Positions 8,684 to 18,157 of a DNA stretch of 64,000 bases are shown piece by piece. A program made the position numbers and the translations under genes. How positions within the stretch are numbered: position 1 is the stretch's first letter; each line of letters opens with the position of its first letter. The notes beneath the pieces were generated by a model. The model did not search any database. It worked only from the letters and a program-made list of their open reading frames with translations, and was not told the origin of the DNA. Where the stretch lies: NCBI GenBank assembly GCA_963732375.1, contig CAVSZE010000013.1:124001-188000 (forward strand). Reading direction: 5' to 3'. This DNA is from RPQJ01 sp963732375. GTDB lineage: Bacteria > Pseudomonadota > Gammaproteobacteria > Steroidobacterales > Steroidobacteraceae.

Positions 8684-9232
8684 CTAGATTACCGGCACGG
8701 AGGTGCGCTCGCGGCGCCCCCCGGTCGTACCGGTCTCGCGACGCTCTTTTTCCAGCTTCTTCCGGATACGCGTTCGCTTGAGGTCGGAGAGATAGTCGAC
8801 GAACAGCTTGCCCTCGAGGTGGTCCATTTCGTGCTGGATGCAGATCGCCAGCAGGCCCTCGGCTTCCATCTCAAAGGACTTGCCATTACGGTCCAGCGCG
8901 CGAACCACGATGCGCGACGAGCGGGCAGTCAAGGTATCGAAAATGCCCGGCACGGACAGGCAGCCTTCCTCGGCCTCGACGGTGCCCTCCCGCTCGAGGA
9001 TCTCCGGGTTCACGAACGCGAGCGGGCTCACCTGGTCCTGGGTCACGTCGACGACCAGCACGCGCCGATGGACGTCGACCTGGGTCGCGGCAAGGCCCAC
9101 GCCCGGCGCCGCGTACATGGTTTCCAGCATGTCGTCGATGAGCCGGCGCACACCGTCGTCCACGACCGCGACCGGCTGGGCCACGTTGCGCAGGCGCGGA
9201 TCCGGGAATTCGAGAATGTTGAGCTTAGCCAT
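8684..9232 (-). CDS. def: Peptide deformylase
   Basis: The enzyme removes the N-formyl group from nascent proteins, reversing the fmt step on finished chains. The 182-residue protein has all three catalytic motifs in order: GVGLAATQ (ending Q51), EGCLS (metal ligand C91) and QHEMDH (H134, E135, H138). It is the first gene of the def-fmt-rsmB-DUF4390-ntrY-ntrX unit and is divergent from the LysM gene, with 180 bp between them. The C-terminal tail is Arg/Lys/Glu-rich. Confidence 0.96.
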   Translation of the reverse strand: MAKLNILEFPDPRLRNVAQPVAVVDDGVRRLIDDMLETMYAAPGVGLAATQVDVHRRVLVVDVTQDQVSPLAFVNPEILEREGTVEAEEGCLSVPGIFDTLTARSSRIVVRALDRNGKSFEMEAEGLLAICIQHEMDHLEGKLFVDYLSDLKRTRIRKKLEKERRETGTTGGRRERTSVPVI

Positions 9233-9412
9233 TGTTTGAGAAATGCTGCTAAAGTTAAGTCCGGCTTCGATTTAACAACTGCTGGACCGCCGCTGGACAC
9301 CAAGTCGCCGTCCAGCGGATTGGTGCGACTGAGACGTGGTCGGCAGCGGCCCGATGCCCTGCCGGATTATAAGGCGACAGTCGCGACCCCGACACCCGCT
9401 GGAGATTAAGGG

Positions 9413-10621
9413 ATGGATCGAATGCTGCGCGTCGCCTCGAACGCACCAACACGCCGGACCCGCTGGGCCCGTGCCATTTCCGTTTCGCTCGCCGTTGCCG
9501 GCACCTGCCTGGCGCTGGGGGCCGCAATTCCGACCCCGGCCACGGCGCAGGAGGCATCGGGCAAGTCGATGTCCGTGCCGTTGGCGCCAAACGCCCCGGA
9601 CACTTATGTCGTGAAAAAGGGCGACACGCTCTGGGACATTTCCGGCGTATTCCTCAAGTATCCCTGGTACTGGCCGGAAATCTGGTACGTGAACCCCCAG
9701 GTTGCGAATCCGCACTGGATCTACCCGGGTGACGTCCTGCGACTCATCTACGTGGACGGCAAGCCGAGGATCACCGTCGGCACCGCCGGCGAGGTCCGTC
9801 TGTCGCCGCAGGTCCGCACCGACCCGCTGGCGCAGGCCATTCGCACGGTTCCGTACGACATCCTGATGAATTTCGTGCAGCGCCCGAGCCTGCTCACGAA
9901 GAAGCAGGTCGACAAGGCGCCCTACGTGGTCGGCTTCCGTGACGGGCACATCGTTGGTGCCAACACCAACGAAATCTATGCCACCGACCTCAAGAAGCCG
10001 GCCGTGGGCGCCGAGTACACGATCGTCCACCCGGGCGTGGAGCTTCGGGATCCTGACAACGGCGACCTGCTCGGGTACGTCGGTCACTACGCGGCTACGA
10101 CGCGGGTGATCACGACCACCGACGCGAAGCACCAGGAGCCACTGACGCACCTCGCGGTCCTGGACAGCGGCCGCGAGATCCAGCAGGGCGACAAGGTCTT
10201 CCCGGCAGTGTCGACGTTCGGCGACGACCTGGTCCTGAGCGCCCCGACGGATACCAAGCTGAACGGGCAGGTGCTCGCGGTCGTGGACGGGCTGGCCGTG
10301 GCCGGCCGGTACCAGGTGCTGGCAATCAACCGAGGCAAGCGCGACGGCCTCAAGCCGGGCAACGTGGTGGCCATTTACGCGCGCGGACTGGAGGTCCCGG
10401 ACTTCTACAGCCGCGGGCGTGACTGGACGAAATTCACCGCGAACTACAGCACCGTTACGCTGCCGAACGAGCGCAGCGGGACGATGCTGATCTTCACGGT
10501 GGAAGACCGCATGAGCTACGGCCTGGTGGTCGAGTCCATTGCGCCCATGCGGATCGGCGACTTCATAAAGCACCCCGACTTCGGTCACAGCGCGAGCGGC
10601 AGGGAAGACTTCATGCGCTGA
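9413..10621 (+). CDS. Secreted LysM-domain peptidoglycan-binding protein
   Basis: The 402-residue protein has an N-terminal export signal (basic residues 14-20, hydrophobic core, likely cleavage after ATA near residue 45). One LysM domain spans about 62-115 (TYVVKKGDTLWDISGVFL to YPGDVLRL). A ~280-residue C-terminal region has no catalytic motif that I recognise. LysM modules bind peptidoglycan, so the protein should sit in the periplasm or on the cell wall. The gene is often found upstream of dprA-smg-topA in gammaproteobacteria, as here. It ends 39 bp before a strong terminator that separates it from dprA. Its exact role is unknown. Confidence 0.85.
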   Translation: MDRMLRVASNAPTRRTRWARAISVSLAVAGTCLALGAAIPTPATAQEASGKSMSVPLAPNAPDTYVVKKGDTLWDISGVFLKYPWYWPEIWYVNPQVANPHWIYPGDVLRLIYVDGKPRITVGTAGEVRLSPQVRTDPLAQAIRTVPYDILMNFVQRPSLLTKKQVDKAPYVVGFRDGHIVGANTNEIYATDLKKPAVGAEYTIVHPGVELRDPDNGDLLGYVGHYAATTRVITTTDAKHQEPLTHLAVLDSGREIQQGDKVFPAVSTFGDDLVLSAPTDTKLNGQVLAVVDGLAVAGRYQVLAINRGKRDGLKPGNVVAIYARGLEVPDFYSRGRDWTKFTANYSTVTLPNERSGTMLIFTVEDRMSYGLVVESIAPMRIGDFIKHPDFGHSASGREDFMR

Positions 10622-10660
10622 ACCGTTTGCGCGGATCTGCGCGAACACGCCAGATTGACG

Positions 10661-10697
10661 AAGAGCCTGCCGGGAGCAATCCCGGCAGGCTCTTTTC
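10661..10697 (+). terminator. Intrinsic terminator with GCAA tetraloop
   Basis: A perfect 15-bp stem (10661-10675 with 10680-10694) closes a GCAA tetraloop (10676-10679) and runs into a short T run (10692-10695). It lies after the LysM gene and just before the dprA start at 10700. It should therefore stop LysM transcription, leaving little room for a dprA promoter downstream. Confidence 0.88.
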
Positions 10698-10699
10698 AC

Positions 10700-11812
10700 A
10701 TGGACGACCCGAAACCGTGGCTCACACTGGCGCGCGCTCCGGGCCTGCACGCAGGGATCCTGCGCCGGGCCGCTGAGGAAGACATCCAGCCACAGTTGCT
10801 GCCGTACGAGTCGCCCGCCGCGCTCGGAGCCCTCGGGCTCGGCAACGCAGCAGTCCGGGCGCTGCGCAACGCCTCAGCCGAGGGGCTCGCGGCGGACGAG
10901 CGCTGGCTCGCAGGGCCGGGCCGGCAACTGGTGACCTGGGGCTCGCGGTCGTATCCCACGCTTCTCGCCGAAATCCCGGACGCCCCGCTGGTGCTGTTCG
11001 TCGAGGGAGACTACACGTCGTTGTCGCTGCCCCAGTTCGCGATCGTCGGCAGCCGCAATCCGACGCCGATTGGGCGCGACACCGCCGCGCAATTCGCGAG
11101 CCACCTGGCCGCGGCCGGACTCGCGATCGTAAGCGGGCTCGCGCTCGGCATCGACGCGGCGGCGCATCGCGGGGCACTCGAGGGCGGCGGCCGCACGATC
11201 GCCGTGCTCGGCTGCGGGCTTGACCGCATCTACCCGCCCGAGAACGCCGCGCTCGCACGGCAGGTCGTCGCCTGCGGTGCGCTCGTGTCGGACCTGCCCA
11301 CCGGCATGGCGCCAATCAAGCAGAATTTCCCGCGCCGCAACCGCCTGATCAGCGGCCTCTCGGTCGGGACACTGGTGGTCGAAGCCGCGTTGCGGAGCGG
11401 GTCGCTGATCACCGCGCGCCTCGCAGCCGAGCAGGGGCGCGAGGTGTTCGCGATTCCCGGCTCGATCCACAGCCCACTGTCTCGCGGCTGCCACCGGCTC
11501 ATCCGCCAGGGCGCGAAACTGGTCGAGACGGCAGACGACATATTCACGGAACTGGGCGCGCTGCTTGCAGGCTTGCGCCCCGCGAGCCGTGCAGAAGCGC
11601 CTGACGCGCAACAGGATTCCGGGCGCGCGTTGGACAAGGCCTACAAAATCCTGTTAGATGCGCTCGGCTTCGAATCCACCACCGTCGACGATCTCGTCGC
11701 TCGCACCGGGTTCGAGGCCGGCGCGGTCTCTTCGATGCTGCTCATCCTCGAACTCGAGGGACGGATCGCACAGCAGCCCGGTGGAAGTTTCTGCCGGCGC
11801 CTGCCAGGGTAA
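10700..11812 (+). CDS. dprA: DNA-processing protein DprA
   Basis: DprA loads RecA on incoming single-stranded DNA during natural transformation. The 370-residue protein has a central Rossmann-like fold containing AIVGSRNPTPIGRD, IVSGLALGIDAAAHRGAL, TIAVLGCGLDRIYPPEN and the signature FPRRNRLISGLSVGTLVVEA. A C-terminal winged-helix-like domain starts near residue 300. I chose the ATG at 10700. An upstream in-frame start at 10655 would place the terminator hairpin inside the coding region. Smg follows 5 bp later, so the two are likely co-transcribed with topA. Confidence 0.94.
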   Translation: MDDPKPWLTLARAPGLHAGILRRAAEEDIQPQLLPYESPAALGALGLGNAAVRALRNASAEGLAADERWLAGPGRQLVTWGSRSYPTLLAEIPDAPLVLFVEGDYTSLSLPQFAIVGSRNPTPIGRDTAAQFASHLAAAGLAIVSGLALGIDAAAHRGALEGGGRTIAVLGCGLDRIYPPENAALARQVVACGALVSDLPTGMAPIKQNFPRRNRLISGLSVGTLVVEAALRSGSLITARLAAEQGREVFAIPGSIHSPLSRGCHRLIRQGAKLVETADDIFTELGALLAGLRPASRAEAPDAQQDSGRALDKAYKILLDALGFESTTVDDLVARTGFEAGAVSSMLLILELEGRIAQQPGGSFCRRLPG

Positions 11813-11817
11813 AGGGA

Positions 11818-12297
11818 ATGAAGGAAGGCGTCCTCGACATCCTCATCTATCTCTTCGAGAACTACTTCGACGGCGAGCTGGATGAGGGCGAAGAGCCCGA
11901 CCGGGACACCTTGAAGCAGGAACTCGAGCATGCCGGTTTTCTCTCGGGGGAAATCGAGCGTGCGCTTTGCTGGCTCGAGGACCTCGCCGGTGATCCGTCG
12001 CGATCCGGGCCCGCGCCAACGCCGCGCGCAATCCGCGTATTCGGCGCGCTCGAGCAGGCCAGGCTCGACACCGACTGCCGCGGATTCCTGGTGCACCTCG
12101 AGCAGGTCGGCATCCTGTCGCCGACGCAGCGCGAGCTGGTGATCGAGAAGCTGATGGCGCTCGACGGCGACGACATCGACATCGAGCGTCTGAAGTGGGT
12201 CGTGCTGATGGTGCTCTTCACGCAGCCGGGGCAGGAAACCGCGTTCTCCCGCATGGAGGACCTGGTGTTCGAGGAGCATTCCGGTGCGGTCCACTGA
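11818..12297 (+). CDS. smg: Smg family protein (DUF494)
   Basis: The 159-residue acidic protein begins MKEGVLDILIYLFENYFDGE and matches the Smg/DUF494 family. Members are almost always encoded between dprA and topA. It has no signal peptide or membrane segment, so it is cytosolic. The biochemical function is not established. The position, 5 bp after dprA, suggests transcriptional coupling and a possible role in DNA uptake or topology, but that is inference only. Confidence 0.92.
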   Translation: MKEGVLDILIYLFENYFDGELDEGEEPDRDTLKQELEHAGFLSGEIERALCWLEDLAGDPSRSGPAPTPRAIRVFGALEQARLDTDCRGFLVHLEQVGILSPTQRELVIEKLMALDGDDIDIERLKWVVLMVLFTQPGQETAFSRMEDLVFEEHSGAVH

Positions 12298-12381
12298 GGC
12301 CGCCCTGGGCGGGATCGGGACGTATGCCGCGGCCCCCCGCGGCATGATCGTTTCTGGGCCAAGGGAAATCGCTGACATTCA

Positions 12382-14838
12382 ATGAGCAGGAATCTCGTCA
12401 TCGTCGAGTCGCCGGCCAAGGCGAAAACCATCAAGAAGTACCTCGGCAAGGACTTCGAGGTGATGGCGTCGTACGGCCACGTTCGCGACCTGGTGCCCAA
12501 GGAAGGCGCAGTGGATCCCACGCGCCAATTCGCCATGCGCTGGGAGCTGATCGACAAGAACAGGAAGCACGTCGACGCCATCGCGCGCGCAGTGAAGAAA
12601 GCCGACGCGCTGTACCTCTCGACCGACCCCGACCGCGAGGGAGAGGCTATTTCCTGGCACCTCTACGAACTGCTGAAGGAAAAGGGCGCGCTCGACGGCA
12701 AGGCCGTGCACCGCAGCGTCTTCTACGAGATCACGCAGGGCGCCGTGCAGGACGCCATCGACCAGCCGCGGGAGATCGCCGAGGAACTCGTCAAGGCCTA
12801 CCTTGCAAGACGAGCGTTGGATTATCTTGTTGGATTCAATCTCTCGCCGCTGCTGTGGAAGAAGGCGGGACTGTCGGGAGCGTCGGCCGGCCGCGTGCAG
12901 AGTCCCGCGCTCAGGATGATCTGCGAGCGCGAAGAGGAGATCGCGGCCTTCAAGCCGCGCGAGTACTGGACGGTCGATGCCGACGCGGAGAAGGCCGGGC
13001 AGCCGTTCAATGCGCGCCTGACCGAGTTTGGCGGCCAGAAAGTCGAGCAGTTCACGATCACCAACGCCGGCCGCGCCGACGAAGTCCGCCGCGCGCTCGA
13101 GCAGTCCGCGGGCGGAGCGCTCGCCGTCGCATCGGTCGAAAAGAAGCAGCGCAAGCGCAACCCCTCGCCGCCGTTCACCACCTCGACGCTGCAGCAGGAG
13201 GCCGCGCGCAAGCTCGGCTTCGGCGCCCAGCGGACCATGCGCACGGCGCAGAAGCTCTACGAGGGCGTGGATTTCGGCGAAGGCCCGGTGGGCCTCATCA
13301 CCTACATGCGTACCGACTCGGTGACGCTCGGCGCCGAAGCGGTGCGCGAAATTCGCGGCGTGATCGGCCGCCTGTACGGCGCCGAGGCATTGCCGGATGC
13401 GCCGCGCATGTACAAGACGAAGTCGAAGAACGCGCAGGAAGCGCACGAGGCGATACGCCCGACCTCGCCCGCGCACACACCGGAACAGCTCGCTGGCAAG
13501 CTCGACCCTGACCAGCACAGGCTCTATACGCTGGTCTGGCGGCGCGCGGTCGCGAGCCAGATGGAGGCGGCGGTGTTCGATACCGTCGCGGTGGATCTCT
13601 CGGCCGGCAAGGGTCACACGCTACGCGCCACGGGTTCGACGCTCGTGAAGCCCGGCTTCCTTGCCGTGTATCGCGAGAGCTTCGACGACGTCACGCTCGA
13701 CGACGAGGACGACAAGCGGCTGCCGGCATTTGAAGTGGGCGACCAGGTCAAGCTGCTTGCGATCAAGCCGGAGCAGCACTTCACTGAGCCTCCGCCACGC
13801 TTCTCGGAGGCGAGCCTGGTCAAGGCGCTCGAGGAATACGGCATCGGCCGGCCTTCGACGTATGCGAGCATCATCCAGACGCTGCTCTACAAGAAATACT
13901 GCGAACTGCTTAACAAGCGCTTCGTGCCGACCGACCTCGGCAAGATCGTCAACCGATTCCTCACCGGGAATTTCGAGCGCTACGTCGATTTCAACTTCAC
14001 CGCCGGGATGGAGGACGAGCTCGACAACATCGCGCGCGGCGAAGAGGAGTGGGTGCCCGTGCTCGAGCGCTTCTGGACCGGCCTCAAGAAACAGATCGAC
14101 GACGTCGAGGCCAACGTCACGCGCTCGGACGTCGCCATGGCACGCGACATTGGCGTCGACCCCGTGTCGGGACGACCGGTCAGCGTGCGCTACGGCAAGT
14201 ATGGTGCCTTCGTGCAGCTCGGCACGCGCGACGACGTCGAGAAGCCGAAATTCGCCAGCCTGCGCCCCGGACAGCAGATGGACGACGTCACGCTCGCCGA
14301 CGCGATGGAACTGTTCAAGCTGCCGCGCACGCTTGGGCTATGGGAGGATGGCTACCCGATCAAGGTCGCGGTCGGCCGCTTCGGCCCTTACGCCCAGTAC
14401 GGCGCGAAGAGATACGTCTCGCTGAAGAAGGAAGACGACCCGTACACGATCACGCTCGAGCGCGCGACGCAGCTGATCCGCGAAAAGATCGAGATCGAGG
14501 CCGCGCGTGTGATCCGCGACTTCCCGGAAGCTGGCGTCCAGGTGCTGAACGGACGCTACGGCCCGTACATCACCGACGGCAGCAAGAACGGCAAGATCCC
14601 GAAAGACCGTGACCCGAAATCGCTGGCGCTCGAGGAGTGCCAGGCGATCCTCGCCGCGGCGCCGGAGCGCAAGGGTCGCTGGGGAAAGAAGACGGCAAAG
14701 ACCGCGGGCGCGAAGGCGACAACGACCGGGGACGCTGAGTCCGCGGGAAGCGCGGTCGCGAAACCCGTGAAGAAGAAGACCGCGCCGAAGAAGAAGGCCG
14801 CTGCGAAGAAGAAGTCTGCGGCGAAGAAGAAATCCTGA
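12382..14838 (+). CDS. topA: DNA topoisomerase I
   Basis: This type IA topoisomerase relaxes negative supercoils. The 818-residue protein opens with the TOPRIM domain (IVESPAKAKTIKKYLG; acidic YLSTDPDREGE). The catalytic tyrosine is Y308 in GLITYMRTDS. The C-terminal half has topoisomerase repeats (RYGKYGAFVQLG, RFGPYAQYGAKRY, RYGPYITDG). No four-cysteine zinc ribbons are visible, unlike the E. coli enzyme. The last ~60 residues are instead a Lys/Ala-rich tail ending in repeated KKK-A/S units, which probably binds DNA non-specifically like a histone H1-type tail. It lies 84 bp after smg. Confidence 0.97.
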   Translation: MSRNLVIVESPAKAKTIKKYLGKDFEVMASYGHVRDLVPKEGAVDPTRQFAMRWELIDKNRKHVDAIARAVKKADALYLSTDPDREGEAISWHLYELLKEKGALDGKAVHRSVFYEITQGAVQDAIDQPREIAEELVKAYLARRALDYLVGFNLSPLLWKKAGLSGASAGRVQSPALRMICEREEEIAAFKPREYWTVDADAEKAGQPFNARLTEFGGQKVEQFTITNAGRADEVRRALEQSAGGALAVASVEKKQRKRNPSPPFTTSTLQQEAARKLGFGAQRTMRTAQKLYEGVDFGEGPVGLITYMRTDSVTLGAEAVREIRGVIGRLYGAEALPDAPRMYKTKSKNAQEAHEAIRPTSPAHTPEQLAGKLDPDQHRLYTLVWRRAVASQMEAAVFDTVAVDLSAGKGHTLRATGSTLVKPGFLAVYRESFDDVTLDDEDDKRLPAFEVGDQVKLLAIKPEQHFTEPPPRFSEASLVKALEEYGIGRPSTYASIIQTLLYKKYCELLNKRFVPTDLGKIVNRFLTGNFERYVDFNFTAGMEDELDNIARGEEEWVPVLERFWTGLKKQIDDVEANVTRSDVAMARDIGVDPVSGRPVSVRYGKYGAFVQLGTRDDVEKPKFASLRPGQQMDDVTLADAMELFKLPRTLGLWEDGYPIKVAVGRFGPYAQYGAKRYVSLKKEDDPYTITLERATQLIREKIEIEAARVIRDFPEAGVQVLNGRYGPYITDGSKNGKIPKDRDPKSLALEECQAILAAAPERKGRWGKKTAKTAGAKATTTGDAESAGSAVAKPVKKKTAPKKKAAAKKKSAAKKKS

Positions 14839-14877
14839 TTTCCATGCGCTGTTCCGTCACGGTGACCGGCGAGTTAC

Positions 14878-15825
14878 ATGACGGGTGACTCCATGAACCA
14901 CGAGACACGCTCCACCGCCGCCGTCATCGCCTACCTCCGCTCGCTGCACGACACGATCACGACGGCGCTGGAGGCGGCCGACGGCGGTGCGACATTCCGC
15001 CGTGACTCCTGGCAGCGGCCCGAAGGCGGTGGAGGCGAGAGCCGTGTGCTTCGCGACGGCGCGGTGTTCGAGCAGGCGGGGATCAATTTCTCGCACGTGA
15101 TGGGCGGCAAGCTACCCGCCTCCGCCACTGCGCAGCGGCCGGAACTCGCAGGCGCGGGTTTCGAGGCGACCGGCGTGTCGCTGGTGATCCACCCGCGCAA
15201 CCCTTACGTGCCGACCTCGCACGCGAACGTGCGTTTCTTAATCGCCATGAAAGACGGCGAACCCGCTGCCTGGTGGTTCGGCGGCGGATTTGATCTCACG
15301 CCCTACTACCCGTTCGAGGAAGACGTGCTGCACTGGCATCGCGCGTCGAAGGCCGCGTGCGACCCGTTCGGCGCCGACGTGTACTCAAGGTACAAAAACT
15401 GGTGCGACCGCTACTTCTACCTGAAGCATCGCGGCGAGCCGCGCGGTGTAGGCGGCTTGTTCTTCGATGACCTGAACGAGTGGGAATTCGAGAAATCGTT
15501 CGCGTTCATGCAGGCGGTTGGCGATGCCTACGCGCCTGCCTACCTGCCGATCGTCGCGAAGCGAAAAGACACGCGCTACGGGGAGCGGGAGCGGAATTTC
15601 CAGCTGTACCGCCGTGGACGTTATGTTGAATTCAACCTGGTCTACGACCGGGGCACGCTGTTCGGGCTGCAGACCGGTGGCCGAACCGAGTCGATCCTGA
15701 TGTCGCTGCCGCCGCTGGTGCGGTGGGAGTACGACTACAAGCCGGAGCCTGGGACACCGGAAGCACGCTTGTACGAGGAATTCCTGCGGCCGAGGGATTG
15801 GCTGGGGGAATTGCCAGCGGCGTAG
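14878..15825 (+). CDS. hemF: Oxygen-dependent coproporphyrinogen III oxidase
   Basis: HemF converts coproporphyrinogen III to protoporphyrinogen IX using O2, late in haem synthesis. The 315-residue protein carries the family signatures VIHPRNPYVPTSHANVRF and WWFGGGFDLTPYYPFEED. These supply the conserved His and Asp residues of the active site. The ATG at 14878 (MTGDSMNHE) and the ATG at 14893 are both possible starts, and I kept the longer. Its presence implies haem is made aerobically. hemB, hemC, hemD, hemX and hemY lie elsewhere in this window but not in one operon. Confidence 0.96.
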   Translation: MTGDSMNHETRSTAAVIAYLRSLHDTITTALEAADGGATFRRDSWQRPEGGGGESRVLRDGAVFEQAGINFSHVMGGKLPASATAQRPELAGAGFEATGVSLVIHPRNPYVPTSHANVRFLIAMKDGEPAAWWFGGGFDLTPYYPFEEDVLHWHRASKAACDPFGADVYSRYKNWCDRYFYLKHRGEPRGVGGLFFDDLNEWEFEKSFAFMQAVGDAYAPAYLPIVAKRKDTRYGERERNFQLYRRGRYVEFNLVYDRGTLFGLQTGGRTESILMSLPPLVRWEYDYKPEPGTPEARLYEEFLRPRDWLGELPAA

Positions 15826-15836
15826 CAGGCCCTGCG

Positions 15837-16274
15837 CTACATCTGCGAGTCGCTGGGCAACGGATCCATGGCCCGCCCTTCCGGGCACAGCACCGGGCTG
15901 CCGCGCGAACTTGCGTGGTAGTCGAGCCGACGCTCTCCGGCCTGGATCTGGACGCGGTACCCGGGCACCAGGGCATCCGTATACGCCATACCCTCCTCGG
16001 GGCAGCCGACCGAACCATTCTGCCAGGTGACTGCCCGCGCCTCGATGACCACCAGCCTGCCGCGTTCGACTCCGGTCACCCGTGTAGCATCGGCAAGAGC
16101 CGCCTGTGTTACGGATTGCAGGTTCACGACTGCCACGACGGCCTCCTTTGGCGGCTGCGTTTGCGATACGACCGGTGCGCAGGCGGCAAGCATGACCGCC
16201 GCTGCGGCGAGTGCAGGCCTGTTTCGCGAGTGAAATCCGTCGCCAGGGCGCGAATCTAGTAACCTGTTCCTCAT
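15837..16274 (-). CDS. Small putative lipoprotein of unknown function
   Basis: The 145-residue protein has a basic N-terminus and a hydrophobic stretch ending in AVMLAAC, a reasonable lipobox with Cys at about residue 32. The mature part contains two further cysteines, in VGCPEEGM and VLCPEG, which could form one disulfide, and a GYRVQIQAG segment. I recognise it as a conserved proteobacterial hypothetical family without an assigned function. It is convergent with hemF (11 bp gap) and divergent from rlmJ (32 bp). The first 20 residues may be untranslated if a later start is used. Confidence 0.6.
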   Translation of the reverse strand: MRNRLLDSRPGDGFHSRNRPALAAAAVMLAACAPVVSQTQPPKEAVVAVVNLQSVTQAALADATRVTGVERGRLVVIEARAVTWQNGSVGCPEEGMAYTDALVPGYRVQIQAGERRLDYHASSRGSPVLCPEGRAMDPLPSDSQM

Positions 16275-16306
16275 CGGACGTCCTCCGGTCTGCTACCAAA
16301 CCCTCA

Positions 16307-17158
16307 ATGAACTACCGCCACGCCTTCCACGCCGGCAATTTCGCAGACGTGCTGAAGCACGTGGTGCTGATGATGCTCGTCGGGCACCTGAAGAAGAAGC
16401 CCGCATCGTTTTTATTTCTCGACACGCACGCGGGCCGCGGAACCTATGACCTGAGCGAGGCGGAGGCCCAGCGCAGCGGCGAGTACCGCAACGGCATCGG
16501 GCGGCTGCTCGAACTGCGCGAGGCATCGCTGCCAGCGGAAGTCGCCGCCTATGTCCGGCTGGTGCGCGATGCAGCAGGCAAAGGGAACAGCGCCATCACG
16601 GCCTACCCCGGATCGCCCATCATCGTCTCCCGCATGAGGCGCGCTACCGACCGAATGGTGCTGGTCGAGAAAATGCCGAAGGAAGCCGATGCGCTCCGAG
16701 CGGCGCTGGGGCGCCAGCGGCTGCTCTCGGTCATCGACGGCGACGGCTACGCAGCGCTGAAGGCCCAACTCCCGCCGCGCGAGAACCGCGGACTGGTGCT
16801 GATCGACCCGCCGTACGAGTCGGACCTCGAGTTCGACAGCGTGCTCGCCGGCCTCGAACTCGCACACGAGCGCTGGCCGACCGGCACGTACTGCATCTGG
16901 TATCCACTCACCGATCGTGCCGGGCCCACGCGCTTCCACCGCGGGCTTGAGCGCTCGGGAATCCGCAGCGTGCTCGACGTGTCGCTCCGGATCCTGCCGC
17001 CCGACGCGCAGGTTGGCATGAGCGGCGCGGGACTTACGATCGTGAATCCGCCGTGGATGCTGGACGACAACCTCCGGGAACTGATGCCGCAACTGCATTG
17101 CCTGTTGTCGCCTGAGGGGCTCGGCGAGTTCGGGGTCGAGTGGGTCGTGGCGGAGTAG
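16307..17158 (+). CDS. rlmJ: 23S rRNA (adenine-2030-N6)-methyltransferase
   Basis: RlmJ methylates A2030 of 23S rRNA. The 283-residue protein begins MNYRHAFHAGNFADVLKH, the diagnostic start of the family. It has a SAM-binding region FLFLDTHAGRGTYDLSE and the N6-adenine methyltransferase motif DPPYES. An in-frame upstream extension to 16211 exists but overlaps the divergent lipoprotein gene, so the ATG at 16307 is preferred. It is convergent with tag. Confidence 0.94.
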   Translation: MNYRHAFHAGNFADVLKHVVLMMLVGHLKKKPASFLFLDTHAGRGTYDLSEAEAQRSGEYRNGIGRLLELREASLPAEVAAYVRLVRDAAGKGNSAITAYPGSPIIVSRMRRATDRMVLVEKMPKEADALRAALGRQRLLSVIDGDGYAALKAQLPPRENRGLVLIDPPYESDLEFDSVLAGLELAHERWPTGTYCIWYPLTDRAGPTRFHRGLERSGIRSVLDVSLRILPPDAQVGMSGAGLTIVNPPWMLDDNLRELMPQLHCLLSPEGLGEFGVEWVVAE

Positions 17159-17167
17159 TTGTTCCCG

Positions 17168-17776
17168 TCAGCGCAGCTTCGCGCACTGCGCATGCCGGAA
17201 GCACCGGACCGCATGGTCGTTGACCATCCCGGTTGCCTGCATGTGGGCATAGATGATGGTCGAGCCGACGAACTTGAATCCGCGCTTCTTCAGGTCCTTG
17301 CTCAACGCGTCGGATTCGGCACTGGTCGCCGGGACCTGCTTCATCGACACCCACTTGTTCACGATCGGTTTGCCGCCGACGAATGACCACACGTGCCTGG
17401 AGAGCCCACCCACCTCGTCCATGAGCTTGAGCGCGGCCTTCGCGTTCCCGATCGCCGACTCGATCTTGAGCCGGTTGCGAACGATCGCGGGATTCTGCAG
17501 CAGCCGCTCGACCTTGCGCCTGTCGAAACGCGCGACCTTCTCGATATCAAAGTCCGCGAACGCCTCTCGGTAACCCGCGCGCTTGTTAAGAATCGTGGAC
17601 CAGGATAGGCCTGCCTGCGCACCCTCGAGAACCAGGAACTCGAACTGGGTGCGGTCGTCGCGGACGGGAACGCCCCACTCCTCGTCGTGGTAGCGGATGT
17701 AGGCCTCGCTCATGCCGCCGAAGGTCCACTGGCAGCGCGGCCGGGAGTCGGGAGCGAAAGGATGTTTGACGGCCAA
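17168..17776 (-). CDS. tag: DNA-3-methyladenine glycosylase I
   Basis: Tag excises 3-methyladenine from alkylated DNA. The 202-residue protein has RCQW near the N-terminus (Cys15, one of the zinc-snap ligands), YHDEEWGVPVRDD, and EGAQAGLSWSTIL, which lines the base-binding pocket. The start is TTG at 17776. The only nearby ATG (residue 22) would remove the RCQW motif. The TTG immediately follows the vapC stop codon, so tag is probably translated by coupling to the toxin gene. The C-terminal HAVRCFRHAQC supplies the other expected metal-binding residues. Confidence 0.92.
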   Translation of the reverse strand: MAVKHPFAPDSRPRCQWTFGGMSEAYIRYHDEEWGVPVRDDRTQFEFLVLEGAQAGLSWSTILNKRAGYREAFADFDIEKVARFDRRKVERLLQNPAIVRNRLKIESAIGNAKAALKLMDEVGGLSRHVWSFVGGKPIVNKWVSMKQVPATSAESDALSKDLKKRGFKFVGSTIIYAHMQATGMVNDHAVRCFRHAQCAKLR

Positions 17777-18157
17777 TCAGTTGGGCCTGGCCGACCGGTA
17801 ACGGACGTCCGGAAACCCCGCAAAGTCCGCGTCCTGCGTCCATAGCGTCGCGCCATGCGCCCGCGCGGTGGCAAGCATGATGCTGTCAGCCATCGGCAGC
17901 ATCGCGCTTCTCGACAAGCGCGCCGCGTCGATAGCCAGTGGCGCCGTAAGATCGACGATCCTTCCCTGATGCATCAACGCGACCGCCTGCAAGGCAAGGG
18001 ACTCGTCGCGCTGGGTCAGGACGCGCTTGAATACCTCGTAGATCGCCAAAGTCGGTACCAGCAGGTCCGTCGTGCCCTCGACGGCCGCCGAAAAGAAAGT
18101 GGCGTTCGGACCTCCGGCCAGGTACTCGAGCCACCCGGACGAGTCGACGACGTTCAC
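17777..18157 (-). CDS. vapC: VapC-type PIN-domain toxin
   Basis: The 126-residue PIN-domain protein keeps the acidic metal-binding residues D5, E41, D91 and D109 (MNVVDSSGW, IYEVFKRVL, MADSIMLATAR, TQDADF). VapC toxins are ribonucleases that cut tRNA or rRNA when freed from their antitoxin. The ATG at 18157 overlaps the end of the antitoxin gene by 4 bp, typical of such pairs. The RNA target cannot be deduced from sequence. Confidence 0.88.
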   Translation of the reverse strand: MNVVDSSGWLEYLAGGPNATFFSAAVEGTTDLLVPTLAIYEVFKRVLTQRDESLALQAVALMHQGRIVDLTAPLAIDAARLSRSAMLPMADSIMLATARAHGATLWTQDADFAGFPDVRYRSARPN

